Positions 36,382 through 45,830 of a stretch of 54,037 nt of DNA are shown here, one piece after another (position 1 is the stretch's first letter; the number at the start of each line of letters is the position of its first letter). The stretch spans positions 1-54,037 of the forward strand of contig NZ_KB892844.1 of the NCBI RefSeq assembly GCF_000373965.1, written 5' to 3'. This DNA comes from Uliginosibacterium gangwonense DSM 18521 (GTDB lineage Bacteria > Pseudomonadota > Gammaproteobacteria > Burkholderiales > Rhodocyclaceae). The notes below the pieces were generated by a model. That model ran no database searches and had not been told where the DNA came from. It worked only from the letters and a program-made list of their open reading frames with translations. Position numbers and translations under genes: made by a program.

Positions 36382-38013
36382 ATGATCCGTTTTCAGCCCA
36401 AGCTGCTTGAGACGCTGCGTGGCTATGATAGAAAGACTTTCATCCACGACCTGTCTGCTGGCGTCACGGTAGGGGTCTTGGCCATTCCACTGGCGATGGC
36501 GTTTGCCATTGCCAGTGGTGTCAGCCCGTCGTCCGGTTTATGGACGGCGATCATCGCTGGCTTCATCATTTCCGTCTGCGGCGGCTCCAAGGTGCAGATC
36601 GGTGGCCCCACCGGCGCATTTATTCCCATCCTGTTCGCCATTGCGGCACGGCATGGTATTTCCAATATGCTGGCGGCAACCTTTCTGGCTGGCGTGCTGC
36701 TGGTGGCAATGGGGCTGACCCGCATGGGTAGCCTGATCCGCTTTATTCCCGTATCGGTGGTGATCGGTTTTACCAACGGGATTGCGGTGGTGATTGGTCT
36801 GTCGCAAATCAAAGACTTCTTTGGCCTGCCGGTTGATTCCCTGCCTGCTGAGTTCTTTGCCCGCATGAAGGCTTTGGTGGAATATGTCCCCCGCATGGAC
36901 CCCTATGCGGCGGGGCTGGCGATTGGCACGACTGCACTGGTTTTTGCCTGGTCACGCGTGGTGGAGCGCTTCCCCCGGCTGGTTGTGCTGCCTGCTCAAC
37001 TGGTGGGGCTGATAGCCGGGACGCTGGTGGCTGTCATATTCCATCTGCCTGTGGAAACCATTGGCACGCGCTTCAATGGCATTCCCCAGGAAATTCCCAT
37101 GCCCAGCATCCCCTTTCCATCCTTGAGTGTATTGGGGCGCTTGCTGGTGCCTGCCATCACGATTGCTCTGTTGGGGGCGATTGAATCGCTGCTGTCGGCC
37201 CGCGTGGCGGACAACCAGATTGATGATCGTCATGACCCTAACCAGGAATTGGTGGCGCAGGGGATGGCGAACATCGTAGTGCCATTTTTCGGTGGGATCG
37301 CTGCAACAGGTGCGATTGCGCGGACCTCGACCAACGTCAAGGCAGGCGGGCGCACCCCGATTGCTGGGGTCGTACACTCGGTCACTTTGCTGCTGATTGT
37401 GTTGGTGGCGGCTCCCCTGGCATCCTGGGTGCCGATCTCTGTGTTGGCGGCGATTGTGATGGTCACGGCGATCCGCATGGGCGAGTGGCATGAGTTCGGA
37501 CGCTTGCGGCACTTCTCGTGGAATTACGGCGTCATTTTGATGGCGACCTTCCTGCTCACCGTGGTCTTCGATCTGACCATCGCGGTGGAGATCGGCATGG
37601 TCCTGGCCAGTCTGTTCTTCATCTACCGGATGCAAGGGCTGACCAACATCGAATTGGCCGACAGCAAGTTACCTCCTTCCATCCAGTTGTATCGCCTGCG
37701 TGGCTCGCTGTTCTTTGGTGCAATTGCCCGGCTGGAAAGCCAGTTTGATCCTGCCAAAACCGATGCCCTGGTTGTTGTGCTGGACATGAGTTCGTTGCTC
37801 AACATTGATACCACGGGTGTCGATTGGCTGCAGGCCTTGTGCAAAACGCTCACGCGCAAGCAATGCAGTTTGGTGCTGTTCGGTTTGAACCATCAGCCCG
37901 CTTCCATTATCCAACGCTCAGGTTTGGCGGCACTGATTGGGGCGCAAAACCTCTGTACTGATGAGTACGAGGCCTTGCTGCGAACACACAAGATTCTGGA
38001 AGAAAATGACTGA
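36382..38013 (+). CDS. SulP-family anion transporter with STAS domain
   Basis: Inner-membrane transporter of 543 residues with 10-14 hydrophobic segments and the SulP signature ([20 protein letters not shown], then [10 protein letters not shown]). The C-terminal STAS domain holds the anti-sigma-antagonist-like core ([20 protein letters not shown]). Members carry sulfate, bicarbonate or organic anions. I start at ATG 36382, with TGGAGG upstream, rather than 45 bases earlier. The last 8 bases overlap the acylphosphatase start, implying translational coupling. Confidence 0.92.
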   Translation: MIRFQPKLLETLRGYDRKTFIHDLSAGVTVGVLAIPLAMAFAIASGVSPSSGLWTAIIAGFIISVCGGSKVQIGGPTGAFIPILFAIAARHGISNMLAATFLAGVLLVAMGLTRMGSLIRFIPVSVVIGFTNGIAVVIGLSQIKDFFGLPVDSLPAEFFARMKALVEYVPRMDPYAAGLAIGTTALVFAWSRVVERFPRLVVLPAQLVGLIAGTLVAVIFHLPVETIGTRFNGIPQEIPMPSIPFPSLSVLGRLLVPAITIALLGAIESLLSARVADNQIDDRHDPNQELVAQGMANIVVPFFGGIAATGAIARTSTNVKAGGRTPIAGVVHSVTLLLIVLVAAPLASWVPISVLAAIVMVTAIRMGEWHEFGRLRHFSWNYGVILMATFLLTVVFDLTIAVEIGMVLASLFFIYRMQGLTNIELADSKLPPSIQLYRLRGSLFFGAIARLESQFDPAKTDALVVVLDMSSLLNIDTTGVDWLQALCKTLTRKQCSLVLFGLNHQPASIIQRSGLAALIGAQNLCTDEYEALLRTHKILEEND

Positions 38014-38287
38014 GATTGTCGGACGGCGTTTGCTGATTCGTGGTGTGGTCCAAGGCGTGGGCTTCCGTTGGTTCATGGCGCAGGAAGCCCGCCGCCTGGG
38101 CGTGGGCGGCTGGGTGCGCAATCTTGCAGATGGCCGGGTGGAGGCGGTGGTCTGTGGCACCGAGCAAGCCGTGGCCGCCGTGCTGCACTGGGCCACGCGT
38201 GGCCCGTCGGGTGCCCGTGTGGACGAAGTCCTTGTGGAAGAGAGTGCAGTGCGGCAACGCGCCTTTGAGCGCAGATCAACTATCTAG
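38006..38287 (+). CDS. acyP: Acylphosphatase
   Basis: A 93-residue enzyme that hydrolyses carboxyl-phosphate bonds. The catalytic pattern is [20 protein letters not shown] with the active Arg, and Asn in [12 protein letters not shown]. The start codon at 38006 overlaps the SulP stop, so the two are translated together. The association with an anion transporter has no clear functional meaning; carbamoyl or acetyl phosphate turnover is the usual guess. Confidence 0.93.
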   Translation: MTEIVGRRLLIRGVVQGVGFRWFMAQEARRLGVGGWVRNLADGRVEAVVCGTEQAVAAVLHWATRGPSGARVDEVLVEESAVRQRAFERRSTI

Positions 38288-38344
38288 ATGATTGCTTAAA
38301 TCTATCGAAGAAGGTTTGACCTGTCATGTGTCGCTGACCATAAT
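38280..38344 (+). promoter_or_regulatory. Promoter of ahpC with a possible OxyR site
   Basis: A near-perfect sigma70 promoter is TTGACC (38316-38321) and CATAAT (38339-38344) with a 17-base spacer. Just upstream, CTAT (38280), ATTG (38291) and CTAT (38302) are spaced exactly 7 bases apart, matching three of the four tetranucleotides of the OxyR motif (ATAG/CTAT). The first element is absent. The leader to ahpC is about 65 bases. Confidence 0.55.
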
Positions 38345-38416
38345 CATCGCCTGTATAACCCCTAGGTTCGCTCAGGTATCTGGGCGTACCCAACCATTCA
38401 AGAGAGAGGAATCATC

Positions 38417-39016
38417 ATGGCCGTTCTGGTTGGCAAGCAAGCCCCCGACTTCACTGCTACTGCTGTGCTGGGCAACAATGAGATTAAGGACATCACCCTG
38501 TCTGGTTTTACCAAGGGCAAGTACACCGCGCTGTTCTTCTATCCGCTGGACTTTACCTTTGTCTGCCCTTCCGAACTGATCGCTTTTGACCATCGTCTGG
38601 AAGAGTTCAAGAAGCGCAACGTCGAAGTCATTGGTGTTTCCATCGACTCCCAATTCACCCATCTGGCCTGGAAGAACACCTCCGTGGACAAGGGCGGTAT
38701 CGGTCAAGTCGGCTACACCATGGTGGCTGATGTGAAGCACGAGATCGCCAAGGCGTATGACGTTGAATCCGCCGGTGGCGTGGCTTTCCGTGGCACCTTC
38801 CTGATCGACAAATCCGGTGTGGTGCAACATCAGGTGGTCAACAACCTGCCGCTGGGGCGCGATATTGATGAGCTGATCCGCGTGATCGACGCCCTGCAAT
38901 TTACCGAAGAGCATGGCGAAGTCTGCCCGGCTGGCTGGAAGAAGGGCGCCAAGGGCATGAATGCCTCCCCCGAAGGTGTCGCCAAGTATCTCGCTGAAAA
39001 TGCCAAGGCGCTGTAA
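38417..39016 (+). CDS. ahpC: Alkyl hydroperoxide reductase / 2-Cys peroxiredoxin
   Basis: Thiol peroxidase of 199 residues that reduces peroxides, organic hydroperoxides and peroxynitrite. The peroxidatic cysteine is C50 in DFTFVCPSE and the resolving cysteine is C170 in EVCPAGW, with the typical 2-Cys C-terminal tail. The protein is of the AhpC/Prx1 type. No ahpF follows; the reductant is unknown. The ribosome binding site (GAGAGAGGAA) is strong, and a terminator follows. Confidence 0.95.
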   Translation: MAVLVGKQAPDFTATAVLGNNEIKDITLSGFTKGKYTALFFYPLDFTFVCPSELIAFDHRLEEFKKRNVEVIGVSIDSQFTHLAWKNTSVDKGGIGQVGYTMVADVKHEIAKAYDVESAGGVAFRGTFLIDKSGVVQHQVVNNLPLGRDIDELIRVIDALQFTEEHGEVCPAGWKKGAKGMNASPEGVAKYLAENAKAL

Positions 39017-39072
39017 TAGCTGATGCACACTGTAAAAAGTCATGACTTGGTCATGGCTTTTCAGACCATAGA

Positions 39073-39099
39073 CAAACCCCCGGATTTTTCGGGGGTTTT
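39073..39099 (+). terminator. Intrinsic terminator of ahpC
   Basis: A hairpin of CAAACCCCCG paired with CGGGGGTTTT around an ATTTTT loop, followed by more T residues. It lies 57 bases after the ahpC stop. Confidence 0.88.
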
Positions 39100-39251
39100 G
39101 TTTTTCTGGGCGGGATAGCGGGGTGTTTGCAGAACTTAACGAAACAAGGGGGTGACATGTAGTGCTGCCCGCTTGCCTTTTAGGCACGGCGGTTTGGATG
39201 GAGGAGGGCTGCGCTGCGCAAGTATGCCTATGAAATAATTTTAACCGCATA

Positions 39252-39283
39252 CGACAAAGCCCTCACAAAGGAGGGCTTTGTCG
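39252..39283. terminator. Strong hairpin, possible terminator between ahpC and the next leftward gene
   Basis: A 13-bp perfect stem CGACAAAGCCCTC / GAGGGCTTTGTCG with a 6-base loop. There is no long T-run on the plus side. On the minus strand it lies 50 bases downstream of the small leftward gene at 39333 and may end its transcript. The 236 bases between the ahpC stop and this hairpin contain only the ahpC terminator and no gene that I can see. Confidence 0.55.
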
Positions 39284-39332
39284 GTAGTCGGAGGCCATGC
39301 AGGCATGGCTTTTTGATTACAACGAACTTTGA

Positions 39333-39635
39333 TCAGGCGGCGCTGGGGATGCGACCACCGAAGCCGAAGGCGCCACGCACGCGCTTGGCGGCAACCGCCA
39401 GCTTGGCGAACACCTCAGCCATCACTTCTTCAAACGTCGGGGCGACTGCGAGCTTGCGGTCCAGCAGCCAAGCCTTGGCGTGTGCGCGGTTAGCGAAGTC
39501 GGCGGATTGCTCGACAACGTAATCCAGGCCGTCTTCCATCATGATCACTTCGGCCCAGTACATGCCATTGGCTTCGTAGATTTCGCCATATACACGGTCC
39601 GGTGTTGTCAGGTCGTATGCTTCATTGGTTTTCAT
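39333..39635 (-). CDS. Small protein of unknown function
   Basis: A 100-residue protein (MKTNEAYDLTTPDRVYGEIY, ending with GAFGFGGRIPSAA). AAGGAG lies 7 bases before the ATG, so translation is well supported. It has no signal or membrane segment, a central helical stretch (RAHAKAWLLDRKLAVAPTFE), and a glycine-rich end. The family is not recognised. It is flanked by non-coding DNA on both sides. Confidence 0.75.
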   Translation of the reverse strand: MKTNEAYDLTTPDRVYGEIYEANGMYWAEVIMMEDGLDYVVEQSADFANRAHAKAWLLDRKLAVAPTFEEVMAEVFAKLAVAAKRVRGAFGFGGRIPSAA

Positions 39636-40025
39636 GGTAAAACTCCTTATATGTATTTAGGGGGAATTGTGTTTGCCTCGGGGGCTTTGTTGATTCAATA
39701 CTAGGATTGGATTCTGCAGTGATCCAATTGAAAGTTTAAATTTGATAATAAGTAGCTTTGAATCATCCCCGAGAGGCGCATGTGTACTGATATTCAAGGG
39801 TTTTTCGTTCTGTCGGATGCCGTGTGGCACCGATAAACGGCAAATTCCAAGGTAATTATTGTTTTTTGTTTTATGCTTTTGAAATAGGCGAGCGCCAACA
39901 CCGAATCAGGCTTTTGCCTGCTTCGGTGCAGAGGGTCTTGTTTGTGACTTGTTTTCAGTGATGGGCTGTTCAGATCAGGGGGAGGGGATCTGTCTGTACA
40001 GGCCCATCAGGGGCTGCGCGATTTT
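39636..40025. other. AT-rich intergenic stretch, no gene seen
   Basis: I see no ORF with a ribosome binding site. The stretch holds a hairpin at 39899-39928 (CACCGAATCAGGC pairing with GCCTGCTTCGGTG, TTTT loop, one mismatch). That hairpin could serve as the 3' end of the small leftward gene at 40026. An AT-rich segment at 39720-39760 may hold the promoter of the 100-residue protein gene. Confidence 0.5.
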
Positions 40026-40145
40026 TCAGTTGCCTGCGATCATCGACATTACCGGCAGGTAGGCCACTGCTACGGCGGCTACCCAGGTGGCGATGGTGAC
40101 GTACTTGGGGGTACGGCTGTCTTCTTCGTAAAGGGCTGCATTCAT
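40026..40145 (-). CDS. 39-residue predicted single-span membrane peptide
   Basis: Reads MNAALYEEDSRTPKYV, then a hydrophobic helix (TIATWVAAVAVAYLPVMSMI) and AGN before the stop. An acidic N-terminal head precedes one membrane span. AAGGA lies 9 bases before the ATG. A sigma70 promoter with a 17-base spacer sits about 45 bases upstream (40189-40217), giving a 5' leader of about 37 bases. A hairpin lies about 100 bases beyond the stop. Three independent signals support a real small gene, though I do not recognise the family. Topology probably N-in or N-out is unresolved. Confidence 0.7.
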   Translation of the reverse strand: MNAALYEEDSRTPKYVTIATWVAAVAVAYLPVMSMIAGN

Positions 40146-40188
40146 GATGTGATTTCCTTGTTTTGCTAAGATTTTGTTTGTTGATCGA

Positions 40189-40217
40189 ATTATCTAAGTA
40201 CCCCAGGGCTTTGTCCA
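40189..40217 (-). promoter_or_regulatory. Sigma70 promoter for the 39-residue peptide gene
   Basis: On the minus strand, TGGACA (40217-40212) and GATAAT (40194-40189) are each one base from consensus and separated by 17 bases. The predicted start is near 40182, 37 bases before the ATG at 40145. Confidence 0.65.
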
Positions 40218-40414
40218 AATCGACTTTTGGATTGCCTCATCTATTTGATTTATATGGTGAAATTTATATTTGTTTTATGCGGCTATAAGTTGCACAAATG
40301 ACCAAAGAGACTGAAGTTCCCGGCAATCGGCAAATCCTTGCGCCAAGCCGTGTATCTGGCGCTGGCGTGGGTATCATTCATGCTTGTCACTCATAGACAA
40401 AGCAGACAAAAATT

Positions 40415-41209
40415 ATGTTGATACTCATTTCCCCCGCAAAAAGTCTCGATTTTGAGCGCCCAGTGCCAGCGCTCCCCCATAGCCAACCGGACTTTCTCGA
40501 CCCCGCCGCTCGTCTGATTGCCGTGTTGCGTGAAAAGACGCCTGCCCAGATTGCCAGCCTGATGTCGATTTCTGATCCACTGGCGACCCTCAATGTGGCC
40601 CGCTACGCGGATTGGTCGCCCCCCTTCACGCCTGCCAATGCGCGGCAGGCTGTGCTGGCCTTCAATGGGGACGTATACGAGGGCCTGGATGCATGGTCCT
40701 TGAGTGCCGCGCAACTGGATTTTGCCCAGCAGCACCTGCGCATCCTCTCGGGTCTGTATGGGGTACTCCGCCCGCTGGATCTGATGCAGGCCTATCGCCT
40801 GGAAATGGGCTCCAGGCTGGCAAACCCTGGTGGCAAGGATTTATACGCGTTCTGGGGGGACACCATCACCCAGGCGCTGAATCAGCAGATTGAAGCGCTC
40901 GGGCAGGCAGAGGAGGAGGCCGTGGTGGTGAATCTGGCCTCAGGGGAATATTTCAAATCGGTGCGCCCCAAGAAATTGGCCGCCCGCGTCATTACCCCTG
41001 TGTTTGAAGAGCGCAAGGGAGATGGCTACAAGATCGTCAGCTTCTATGCCAAGCGGGCGCGGGGCTTGATGAGTAGGTATGCAATTGTCAATTCTGTGAG
41101 CAAGGTTTCTGCGCTCAAGGATTTTGACATGGAAGGCTACAGGTTTGAATCCAAAGCATCGGATGATGCCAAATGGGTGTTTCGCCGTGATGGCGTGGAG
41201 AAAGCATGA
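40415..41209 (+). CDS. yaaA: Peroxide stress protein YaaA (UPF0246)
   Basis: A 264-residue protein with the family start [16 protein letters not shown] and the motifs [39 protein letters not shown] and [16 protein letters not shown]. In Escherichia coli the homologue binds DNA and lowers damage during hydrogen peroxide stress by limiting free iron. Here it lies near ahpC but has its own promoter region. Its stop overlaps the start of a carboxypeptidase gene (ATGA). Confidence 0.95.
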   Translation: MLILISPAKSLDFERPVPALPHSQPDFLDPAARLIAVLREKTPAQIASLMSISDPLATLNVARYADWSPPFTPANARQAVLAFNGDVYEGLDAWSLSAAQLDFAQQHLRILSGLYGVLRPLDLMQAYRLEMGSRLANPGGKDLYAFWGDTITQALNQQIEALGQAEEEAVVVNLASGEYFKSVRPKKLAARVITPVFEERKGDGYKIVSFYAKRARGLMSRYAIVNSVSKVSALKDFDMEGYRFESKASDDAKWVFRRDGVEKA

Positions 41210-42333
41210 GCATTACAATCAGCACTGAGTTTGATAGTGGCAATATCGAAGTGGTGGATGCCAGCAATGCGCAGGATATGCGCCTGCGCATCCGGCAGGA
41301 TACCAACAGCGAATTCTACCAGTGGTTCCATTTCCGCCTGCATGCAGTACGCGGTGTGGCCCTGCGCTTGGTGATCGAGAACGCCGCACAGAGCAGCTAC
41401 CCCGGGGGGTGGTCGGGTTATCGTTGTGTGGCCAGCTATGATCGCCAGAACTGGTTCCGCATTCCTGGCACAGACTTTAATGGGGAAGTGCTCGCCATCG
41501 ATTTCACCCCCGCCGCAGATACGGTATGGCTGGCGTACTTTGAGCCTTATTCGCATGAGCGCCACCTGGATTTTATTGCACGCTGCCAGATGAATCCCTT
41601 GGTGACGGTCGATAGCATCGGCAAGAGCCTGCAAGGGCGTGATCTGGATCGCATCCAGATCGGGCAGGGTAGCCATCCGGTGTGGATACAGGCGCGCCAG
41701 CATCCGGGCGAGAGCATGGCCGAGTGGTTCATGGAGGGGTTGGTTGAACGCCTGCTGGATGTGGCCGACCCCGTAGCACGGCAGGTGCGCGAACTTGCGC
41801 AATTCCATCTGATTCCCAACATCAACCCAGATGGTAGCGTCCTGGGGAACCTGCGCAGCAATGCGGCCGGGGCCAACCTGAATCGTGAATGGCTGAACCC
41901 GAGCCTGGAACGCAGCCCGGAGGTTGTGCATGCCCAGGCTGCAATGCGTGCCAGTGGTGTTGACCTGTTCCTCGATATCCATGGTGATGAAACGCTGCCC
42001 TATGTATTCATTGATGGCAGCCACATGGTGCCGGGCTATGGTGAGCGCAACAAGGCTTTGCAGGCCACCTTTCTGGAGAATCTGAAGACAGCCAGCCCGG
42101 ATTTCCAGACCATCCACGGTTATACCGAGGATCGTTTTGACGAAGAGCTGCTTACCCTGGCCTCAAAATGGGTGCCGCATACTTTTGGCTGCGTTTCGAT
42201 GACGCTGGAAATGCCCTTCAAGGACAACAACAATCTGCCTGATCTGCGCAATGGCTGGAGCGGGCAGCGCAGCAAGTGCCTGGGGGCGGCATTTCTGTAT
42301 CCGATCTTGGCCTACCTGCGCGCCTTGAGCTGA
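41206..42333 (+). CDS. M14-family zinc carboxypeptidase (cytosolic type)
   Basis: A 375-residue protein with an N-terminal beta-sandwich domain (residues 1-125) and a C-terminal peptidase domain, the layout of bacterial relatives of cytosolic carboxypeptidases (AGBL/CCP). Zinc ligands are H166 and E169 in HPGES and H259 in LDIHGDE; the catalytic Glu is E335 in SMTLEMPF. It has no signal peptide and so should act in the cytoplasm. It overlaps yaaA by 4 bases. The natural substrate of bacterial members is not known. Confidence 0.9.
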   Translation: MSITISTEFDSGNIEVVDASNAQDMRLRIRQDTNSEFYQWFHFRLHAVRGVALRLVIENAAQSSYPGGWSGYRCVASYDRQNWFRIPGTDFNGEVLAIDFTPAADTVWLAYFEPYSHERHLDFIARCQMNPLVTVDSIGKSLQGRDLDRIQIGQGSHPVWIQARQHPGESMAEWFMEGLVERLLDVADPVARQVRELAQFHLIPNINPDGSVLGNLRSNAAGANLNREWLNPSLERSPEVVHAQAAMRASGVDLFLDIHGDETLPYVFIDGSHMVPGYGERNKALQATFLENLKTASPDFQTIHGYTEDRFDEELLTLASKWVPHTFGCVSMTLEMPFKDNNNLPDLRNGWSGQRSKCLGAAFLYPILAYLRALS

Positions 42334-42343
42334 CGAATTTGAA

Positions 42344-42387
42344 ATGGCCGGTCGGACAGAGCAACTGAACTCTGCGCGACCGGCCAT
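42344..42387. terminator. Bidirectional hairpin between carboxypeptidase and PilT-like gene
   Basis: An 11-bp stem ATGGCCGGTCG / CGACCGGCCAT with an inner CAGAG/CTCTG stem. It separates two converging genes. There is no long T-run, so efficiency is uncertain. Confidence 0.6.
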
Positions 42388-42405
42388 GAAACGACTTCAA
42401 TCGGT

Positions 42406-43557
42406 TCAGCGCGGCTTCTTGAGCTTGAGCAGAGCCTCGGCAAATTTCACCGGGTCGGTGCTGCCACGGCGGGCGTCTTCCACGGCGACTTTGCGGTCCT
42501 TGATCAGGCGCAGCAGGTCGTCGTTCATCGCGTGCGAGCCAGAGGTCGGCTCCAGCGTCAGCTTGTCGAGCAAGGGGCGGATGCCCGCAAGATTGTTGGT
42601 GGCGATCAGATGGCCCGATTCCGGCGTGATGGTTAGGCATTCGGTGGCCAGATGGTAGGCGTCCCCTTCCAGCGAGGGCAGCAGCGCTTGGCAGATTACC
42701 CCACGCAGGGTGCTCGACAGGGTCTGTGCCTGTGCTTCCGTGTTGCCCAACAGACGCAGCATCTTCTGCAAACCCAGCTCAGTGGTGCGGGCGTGCAGGG
42801 TGGCGAACACCAGTGGCCCGGCTTCAGAGAGCGCCAGTGCCTCCTGTGCGGTTTGCGCATCGCGGATTTCACCGATCAGGATCACGTCCGGGCGCTCGCG
42901 CAGCGCATCCAGCGCACCCAGGTAATAGCTTGCCACGTCCCCATCGGCGCCTACTTCACGCTGGGTGATGATGCTCTTGCGTTGCGGGATCAGCGTTTCG
43001 ACCGGGTCTTCAATCGTGATGATGTGGCCCGAGCGGGTCTTGTTGATCTGGTCCAGCAGCGAGGCGATGGTGGTCGACTTGCCCTGGCAGGTGTCCCCCA
43101 CGATCAGCACTAGCCCACTGGTGAGTTTGGCCAGCTCCTGCGTATTCTGGCGCAGCCCCAGCGCATCTAGCGACAGCGGTTCCGCCGGGAAGCGGCGGAT
43201 CACGCAGCCCAGGCGCTTGCGGCCATGGAAGGAGAAACAGTTGACCCGCAGGCGGGCACTGTAGAGGTCCTTGGCGCGGTCAAAGGCGCGATCCAGAATG
43301 CGCTCTTCCCAGTTCGGTTCAATCACCTCGAAGAACTCTTCAAGCTCCTGTCCGGTGATGGGGATGTCTGATACCGCCACGAGCCGCTTGGGCTGGCGCA
43401 GCATCAGCGGGCTGTTCTGGTGCATGATGATGTCGCTGAACACGATGTTGGAGTTCAGCAGGCTGAGAATCTGTTCGATTAACGTTCCGCTGCTCGGAAA
43501 ATCATCGTTTTCCAGAGGGGAGAGCGTTTCAATCAAAGAGTAATGCGATAAATCCAT
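42406..43557 (-). CDS. PilT-like secretion/retraction ATPase, stand-alone
   Basis: A 383-residue P-loop ATPase of the PilT/PilU/GspE superfamily. An N-terminal PAS-like domain (residues 1-110) precedes the RecA-like core: Walker A GDTCQGKSTT (154-163), the Asp box IITIEDPVE, Walker B ILIGEIRD and the His box GPLVFATLHA. The P-loop residues (GxxxxGKS) are complete, but the usual TGS before GKS reads TCQ. No pilus, pilin or pil operon gene is nearby. It could be a PilU-like paralogue acting on the type IV pilus elsewhere on the chromosome. I start at ATG 43557, 13 codons below the frame opening. Confidence 0.85.
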   Translation of the reverse strand: MDLSHYSLIETLSPLENDDFPSSGTLIEQILSLLNSNIVFSDIIMHQNSPLMLRQPKRLVAVSDIPITGQELEEFFEVIEPNWEERILDRAFDRAKDLYSARLRVNCFSFHGRKRLGCVIRRFPAEPLSLDALGLRQNTQELAKLTSGLVLIVGDTCQGKSTTIASLLDQINKTRSGHIITIEDPVETLIPQRKSIITQREVGADGDVASYYLGALDALRERPDVILIGEIRDAQTAQEALALSEAGPLVFATLHARTTELGLQKMLRLLGNTEAQAQTLSSTLRGVICQALLPSLEGDAYHLATECLTITPESGHLIATNNLAGIRPLLDKLTLEPTSGSHAMNDDLLRLIKDRKVAVEDARRGSTDPVKFAEALLKLKKPR

Positions 43558-43762
43558 GGATTTCCCCGGCGAATTGGCACAGCACCGACGCGTCAACAGC
43601 GCCCCTGATCTGGAGCAGAATCCTTGCGCGCTCTACGGCAGATTGCAAGTATAAGGCCGACTTCAGCCGCCGAACGGTTTGTGTTGTTGCCTTGTGTATC
43701 CAAGTCCCCCTATTTTGGGGCTGCGGGCCGTCGGCACAAGGCGGCCCGGTTGCGCCAAGCAA

Positions 43763-45067
43763 TCAAAGGGTAGCACGTGTGACGGCGGCGCTACAGTATG
43801 GGCCTGTAAATGCGCCAGGATTGATTGTACCTGTCAGGGGCATGGCTTTGAGCGCTGCCCAGATCACGATATCGGCGTCATCGCCGTTGAGTCCCAGGCT
43901 TGTGATGGCATTCCCGATGTTTTTGCACAGATTCTCGGCGGTCTTCTGATCTGTGTTCGGGTTGCCGAATCCTGTCATCGCTGTGGCAAACCAGTCTTGC
44001 TGTTGCAGGTAGCTGCGGATGGAACCCAAGGAAGAATTGCCTTGCAGCAGGTTGTAACTGAGCACCTGTCCAGGGTTGATTTCTGCATGTACTGCGTGCA
44101 AGGCTGCTGCCCGGGTGGGTTGGCAGCGTGGCTGGGCGCCTGTGCAGATCGACCAGTCGGCAAAGATGGACGGGCGAGGGGCCGCAAAGGAAATCTTCCA
44201 GGTGCCCACCTCTTCAAGCGAGTTCACATCCCAGTTGCCTTCCTTGGTGGGGATGCGCAACAACACCGCCACCCCGCCGTTGGGGTTCCAGCGCCGCAGA
44301 TCCCGGTGGCTGACATGGGTTTCCTTGATTCCGTTGGCAAACAGATTCTGGATGGCTTTGTCGATGGCCTGCGCCTTGTCCTTGCTGGCCTGGGTGGTGA
44401 GCTTGGTGAGGACGGAAGCCTCGGGGGACACCTGCTGGATGCCTGCGATGGCGATTTGCAGGGCCGTGCCCGCCATGTTGCTGGAATACTCGCTGCTACC
44501 GGAGAGGACGAAGCTGATTTCCGGGATATTCGCATCCCCATCTGGCCGAATCAGGAACAGCGGAAAATTCAGCAATTCGTGCCCCACGCTGCGGTTCCAG
44601 AATTCACCATTGCGGTCAGACTGATGGCTGAGTGTGAGGAGTGAGGCGGTCGTCTCGTATTCCCCCACCTTGATGTTGGCGGCCAGGTTGATATCGGATT
44701 TCTTCCCCAGCAGGTAGCGGTACAGGGCGTTGCGTTTCTGGTATTGCAGCGAAACCGGGTCCTCTTCACCGTCCTTGGTTGCGCTGATGGTGCTGGAGAT
44801 GGTGACCCGCGTGTAGGTGTTGCCAAAGTCTTGCCCCTGCGGACCCGCTTTGCTATCCAGATCGCTGAATTCCGTCAGCGGGGTGACATCCACCACCATA
44901 TTGCGGGGGCTGGCGGGTGCCGCCCCGGCACTTTTTGTGATCACGGAGACAGAGGAGGGCGGAGCCGTCAAGGTGCTGGTTGTCGGCGCATTAGGCAGGT
45001 TGGCACAAGCTGCCAGCACTGTGGTGGGGAGTACCAACAGGGCGAAACGACGTATTGTTATGGGCAT
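43763..45067 (-). CDS. Large lipoprotein of unknown function
   Basis: A 434-residue lipoprotein. The start at 45067 gives MPITIRRFALLVLPTTVLAA then Cys (C21 in LAAC), a clear lipobox. The earlier part of the open frame (105 codons) is probably not translated. The mature protein begins with a Thr/Pro/Ser-rich linker and continues with a mixed alpha/beta domain (TYTRVTISSTI, VSLQYQKRNALYRYLLG, SFVLSGSSEYSSNMAGTAL) and a Cys-containing C-terminal part. Family not recognised. It is divergent from an exported protein and separated from the PilT-like gene by 205 bases in the same direction. Confidence 0.7.
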   Translation of the reverse strand: MPITIRRFALLVLPTTVLAACANLPNAPTTSTLTAPPSSVSVITKSAGAAPASPRNMVVDVTPLTEFSDLDSKAGPQGQDFGNTYTRVTISSTISATKDGEEDPVSLQYQKRNALYRYLLGKKSDINLAANIKVGEYETTASLLTLSHQSDRNGEFWNRSVGHELLNFPLFLIRPDGDANIPEISFVLSGSSEYSSNMAGTALQIAIAGIQQVSPEASVLTKLTTQASKDKAQAIDKAIQNLFANGIKETHVSHRDLRRWNPNGGVAVLLRIPTKEGNWDVNSLEEVGTWKISFAAPRPSIFADWSICTGAQPRCQPTRAAALHAVHAEINPGQVLSYNLLQGNSSLGSIRSYLQQQDWFATAMTGFGNPNTDQKTAENLCKNIGNAITSLGLNGDDADIVIWAALKAMPLTGTINPGAFTGPYCSAAVTRATL

Positions 45068-45365
45068 GATGATCTCTCTTTGGTTGGGGCAAGTCAGGCT
45101 GACAGTGCCGAAACCAGCATAGCGGGCCTGATTGGGATCGTGGTGGCTGCGCATACGCAAGTGTGATATTTGCCAAGCTTGATCCAGTTTGGCGGAGAGA
45201 TGAGCCGTGCGCCATGTGGCTTTTGGGAAGTACGCACCCTCGGGCATGTTGGGGGCAAGGCGGGTGAGGCAGGGGCTTGATGGCAAAAACAGGTGAAAAT
45301 CCGGGAGGTGCGGGCGGAATGTAATACACTCTGTGGCAGTGAGTCTCATTGTATTGGTCGTTATC

Positions 45366-45821
45366 ATGCTGCAAATTTCCAAGAAGTGGCTGGCTGTGCT
45401 GGCGCTGGTTTCAGGTTCGGCCTATGCCGGATCGGTGTCCATGATCTCTGTGTCGGACAGCATTTCCGCTACGGTTGAAGGTATTTCCACCGCAAGTTCA
45501 ACGGTAGGCAAAAGCTCGGCCAAGCTGCTCAATCTTGCCGAGGGGGACTATAAAGTGGTTGATGTCGCCCAGGCGCAGGAAGCGGGCAAGCTGCGCCTGA
45601 CCTTGCATCCGGTGGATGAAACTGCTGCGGGCGAAGGGTTTTATCTCTATGTGGTGGCTGCCGATGTGGAGCAGGCCCAGATCCGCCAGGGCGATATTGT
45701 GTCGGCCAAGCTACGCCCCTACGGCGTGGCCGTGTTTGGCCAAGGCAAGTCCAGTCCGTTTGCGCTGGTGCTGGACGAGGCTTGGCGCAAGCAGATTCTG
45801 CCCCAAGCGATTACCGGCTGA
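45366..45821 (+). CDS. Exported 151-residue protein of unknown function
   Basis: Starting at ATG 45366, it has a signal peptide (MLQISKKWLAVLALVSGSAYA). The mature part starts GSVSMISVSDSISATVEGIS and continues with a beta-rich domain (YKVVDVAQAQEAGKLRLTL, GFYLYVVAADVEQAQIRQGD). Family not recognised. It is followed 9 bases later by the DUF2145 gene, so the two are likely one operon. The divergent lipoprotein gene starts 298 bases upstream. Confidence 0.75.
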   Translation: MLQISKKWLAVLALVSGSAYAGSVSMISVSDSISATVEGISTASSTVGKSSAKLLNLAEGDYKVVDVAQAQEAGKLRLTLHPVDETAAGEGFYLYVVAADVEQAQIRQGDIVSAKLRPYGVAVFGQGKSSPFALVLDEAWRKQILPQAITG

Positions 45822-45830
45822 GTCCCCAGG

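Noticed and set aside
39970-40218. An 82-codon minus-strand frame overlapping the 39-residue peptide gene
   Set aside because: It starts inside the promoter region of the small gene and reads a low-complexity Arg/His/Pro sequence; the other frame has the better ribosome binding site and a sensible membrane helix.
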